Made by a program: the position numbers and the translations under genes. Shown here piece by piece: positions 61,001 through 64,000 of a DNA stretch of 64,000 bases. Source of the stretch: Progne subis subis. Taxonomy: Eukaryota > Chordata > Aves > Passeriformes > Hirundinidae. The stretch covers positions 3,277,872-3,341,871 of the forward strand of contig JAKJHU010000056.1 in NCBI GenBank assembly GCA_022316685.1, in the 5' to 3' direction. Under the pieces are notes generated by a model that was given only the letters and a program-made list of their open reading frames with translations, was not told the DNA's origin and searched no databases. Every line of letters starts with the position of its first letter. Within the stretch, counting starts at the first letter, position 1.

Positions 61001-64000
61001 TCCATCTGAGAATCAGTGGAGGTTGCCTTGAAGATCTGTTGTTGTTTGTGGTAACCCAGTGGAATAGCAAGGCTTGAAACTTCACTGGTTTTGCTATCAC
61101 TGTGCTCCAGGAGACGTGCTGTGAGGATAGGGACTTGACATAACATTTCTTCTCCTGTCATCTCTGATGATGCAGATGCACAAACGAGGTTCTAGTTGTT
61201 TACTCGCATGTTAATTTTAAGCTTAATTAGTAACACAAGGGGTGCAGGGAATTAGTGTTTGACAAATATGAGAAGACACATTTGGAAGGAGAACGAAGCA
61301 ATGTTTGTTTTTAAGCTCCTAAGAGGCTGTTGCTAACCTATGAAGAGAAAAGAAAAACAAAGTTGAACTACAGGAAAAGTACTTAAGAATATGTCCTTTC
61401 AAGTACTTCTTCCTCTAATTTAAAAGGGCAATGACTGCAAATATAGAGCAGAGCAAAATCTATCCTGTACTTAATTTTCTAGGGGAAAAGAGCCAGGCCT
61501 GAACTTGGATGTTTATTCCCCTAGGGAAGACATGGGATTAAGTTAGAAAAAAACCCATTGGGTATAAGCCATATAGTTTTATCCACTGGCCCCTCTGTGA
61601 TTCCTGCAGTTCTTTAATAGCTTTATTCCAGCCTCATGATGGTTGAACAATCAACAGAAGAGATTGTTTCCTCATCACTGTCTAGCCATTGCTGAGGCAC
61701 AGGGAGAATGGCTTTAGGGACCCCATGCCAATTTGCTTTACCCCTATTTCCCCTTCCCAGGTGAAAAGCAGCCTTTGTGGAGGATCTCACCCTCTGATAT
61801 TTCTAAACCCTTTGTTAGACTCGAAATGGCACCAAGGGTCACATAAATACTGATGGAGAGTCAAGACCAGGTCTGCGGGTTGTGACCTGTACCACAAGCA
61901 GCAGCTCCAGCTCTTCAGGAGGTAACATTTACCACTGGCTCATGTTGTACTGATGTTTCTGGGTGTTTAGAGGCTGTATCTCCTCCTTTCCTGCTGTGCA
62001 TGCCATTGTTCACCTGGAAACACAGAGCAGCAAGATCAAAGCCCTTGAAGCAGCTACCTTGCACTTGCAAAGTACTTTAGAGTCTTGTGCCTCTGTTCTT
62101 GGTGTCAGCTGAACAACCTCAGCAAAACACGGCGGGCTGGCTCCACAGCTTTTGATTCTGAGAGTCTCCGGAGGGCAAGCACTCGATTTGGAATTGGAGG
62201 AAAAACAGTGAGAGCAGGCGAAGGGTGGGAGTTACTGTGCAGCTCCTGCATGAGAGCTAAGGGGTCATAGTTCCTGCAGCTTACCAGCTTTGAACGATTC
62301 TCTCTGGAACACTGCTTTGCACAAGAAGTTTGTCTCAGGTCCTCTCAGCAGCTGGAGACCCTTCTGGTTTTGTTAAGTTTAAAATGTCATTTCAGCAGTG
62401 CTGATGAGCAAGGGCATATGGAGAGGGCACAGCGTTGTCACCCATACTGCAGGTCATGAGAAAGATCAGCATTTCTCATCCCCAGAAAGGCTCCATCCAG
62501 CCCTGTCCTCCAAGGGCTTCTCTCAGTGCATCTGTGCTGTGGTGGGGCCATCCCACAGAGTTGTTCTTTTGCTGTTTTCCCTGGACCATGTTTGGTTTTT
62601 CCCTGTAACTGTGCCAACTGTGCAGGGAGAGGGAAGCACAGCAGCTCCTGGTTTTGATGGTCCCGTGGAGAGTTCTTGTAGAGACATTGGGTTCTCCTTC
62701 CATTTCCCCCCCTCCACAGCTCTGTCATCAAAATTTCAGTGTCTGTTTATTGCCAGCATTGGCTAAAAACTTTGGCTCTTGGTGTGTTTCTTCTTGCATG
62801 TACAAAGAGTCGAAGGGTAAAGTGTGAGTCTCTGCCAGGTGTGTTTGGGTCTTGTAATTGGTTTTTGTTGTTTTTGTTTTGTTTAATTTAGGTGGTTTTG
62901 TTTGTTTGTTTGTTTGTTTGTTTTTTCCCTAGAAAATTACAGCTCTGGCATTGGTCTCTCTTCTGTTCCCTGCTAAACTGGTGAGCATTTAGGGAAATTT
63001 CAGTGTGACTGCTAGTAAAGTGAATTTACTCTGAGGTTTCTGAGCAGAGCAGCTGGCCCTGCATAGATCTATCTTCAATGCCCTGCATGAGCTGGTCTAT
63101 ACAATTTAAATTGTGCTTTTTTACACCTCCCCTGAGAAACCATTTGTTTTACCTTGAAATAATAAGGAGTGCAGTGGAAATTTGATTGGTTCCCAAATGC
63201 CATAAATCTTTTTTGTGGTTTTGGGAGGGACTCCCAAAATCATTGACTAAACTACAAGCAGAATTAAATATATATTATACACTTACAAGCCACCTACCCT
63301 TAATATTTACACTATGTAAGCTATTTTTTTTTTTTTTGACAGAAAATCTAGTACATTTCTCAGAGTTTTGAGTTGTTAGTACGTTCTGTAGTTATTTATG
63401 GATAAATGAAATATATGGCAGATGTAGGGAAATAACCTTCAACAGCCCTGTGCTCAGTTGCTTAAAAGAAAAAAGCCTGTTTCACATTTTAAATTTACCA
63501 GCTTTGATAAAAGCAAAAGGCATAGAGAGATTTCTTCCTCCTTCAGACTGAGTTGAAGCCAAATATTTTCTGTCTTCCACCAGGGACTAAGTGAAGGATG
63601 CTCAGATCTTCCTCAGTAAGGTTTTCTGAAACCACAGGAGAGCCTCTCCTTGTCAGGAATTCAATTCAAGGCATCAGCAAAAACCCTGGTTCTTAAATCA
63701 GCCCACAGTAATACTTTCCTTTTTCCAAAAAGTCAGCTTTCTCTAGATCAGAGGGATTTTTCTAGAACTATGAGGCATGTAAGGATACATGTTCTGATAA
63801 TATACTCTATGCATAGATTATCTGAAGTTTTTCCAAAATATTTGCAATATTGTTGCAATATATTTATTGCAGTGTTTTATTTTTCCTTTTCTTAGCCTTA
63901 TTAATTGACCTGGCTTGTTCAACAGAATGTTGAGATGAAAATTATAAACCTATTTTTTCTTCTGCAAAGACAACAACAAAAAAAGGGGTTTGATACTTAC
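58076..64000. other. Non-coding stretch with simple repeats
   Basis: No gene, RNA or mobile element was recognised in the last 5.9 kb. The longest frame is 122 codons (62398-62766), overlapped by three opposite-strand frames and without motifs. A (GTTT)n repeat lies at 62895-62926 and a T-run at 63324-63337. Confidence 0.55.
62895..62926. repeat. (GTTT)n microsatellite
   Basis: About seven GTTT units followed by a T-run. A less regular T/G-rich stretch precedes it from 62862. Confidence 0.93.

Overview
The window looks like non-coding nuclear DNA from a bird, probably a songbird. The evidence is the repeat content. There are five recent-to-old CR1 LINE remnants with the avian CR1 layout: a reverse-transcriptase C-terminus, the phrase corresponding to LPREV-DAPSLETF, and a 3' end built of ATTCTATG-type units. 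There are also several solo retroviral LTRs with their own TATA box and AATAAA signal. I see no L1, Alu or B-type SINEs. I found no credible protein-coding exon, tRNA, rRNA, CRISPR array or bacterial-type operon anywhere in the 64 kb. Nearly all open frames are 60-190 codons, lack recognisable domains and fall in repeats or random sequence. The region is best read as a large intron or an intergenic stretch.

Layout. 1-10.9 kb: mostly unique sequence, with an A-tract/AG microsatellite, a GGAA repeat, a pyrimidine-rich zone (2.66-3.89 kb) and an AT-rich, motif-dense stretch at 8.2 kb that resembles a conserved non-coding element. 10.95-11.62 kb: minus-strand solo LTR. 14.26-15.02 kb: a CR1 fragment split by another minus-strand LTR. 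15-29 kb: unique sequence with homopolymer runs and one (GT)17 repeat. 29.3-31.0 kb: a diverged inverted repeat with arms of about 145 bp around a 1.37 kb spacer. 32.7 kb: a short CR1 3' tail. 33.4-33.9 kb: a plus-strand LTR whose U3 holds a tandem duplication. 35.6-36.4 kb and 37.9-38.1 kb: minus-strand CR1. 41.2-43.8 kb: an old plus-strand CR1 in which fragments of both the endonuclease and the reverse transcriptase can still be read. 50.0-50.3 kb: CR1 3' end. 54.04-54.69 kb: a second copy of the LTR seen at 10.95 kb, same orientation, with a near-perfect 6-bp target duplication. 56.04-56.72 kb: an LTR of a different family with a perfect 5-bp target duplication. 57.6-58.1 kb: a well-preserved CR1 3' end. 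58.1-64 kb: unique sequence and simple repeats.

There are no genes here that work together. What the window records is successive retrotransposon insertions (old CR1, then LTRs), some nested, followed by LTR-LTR recombination that left solo LTRs. The most unusual items are the inverted repeat at 29.3/30.9 kb and a possible A-tailed retrocopy near 0.44-0.9 kb. I did not find a new biological system.
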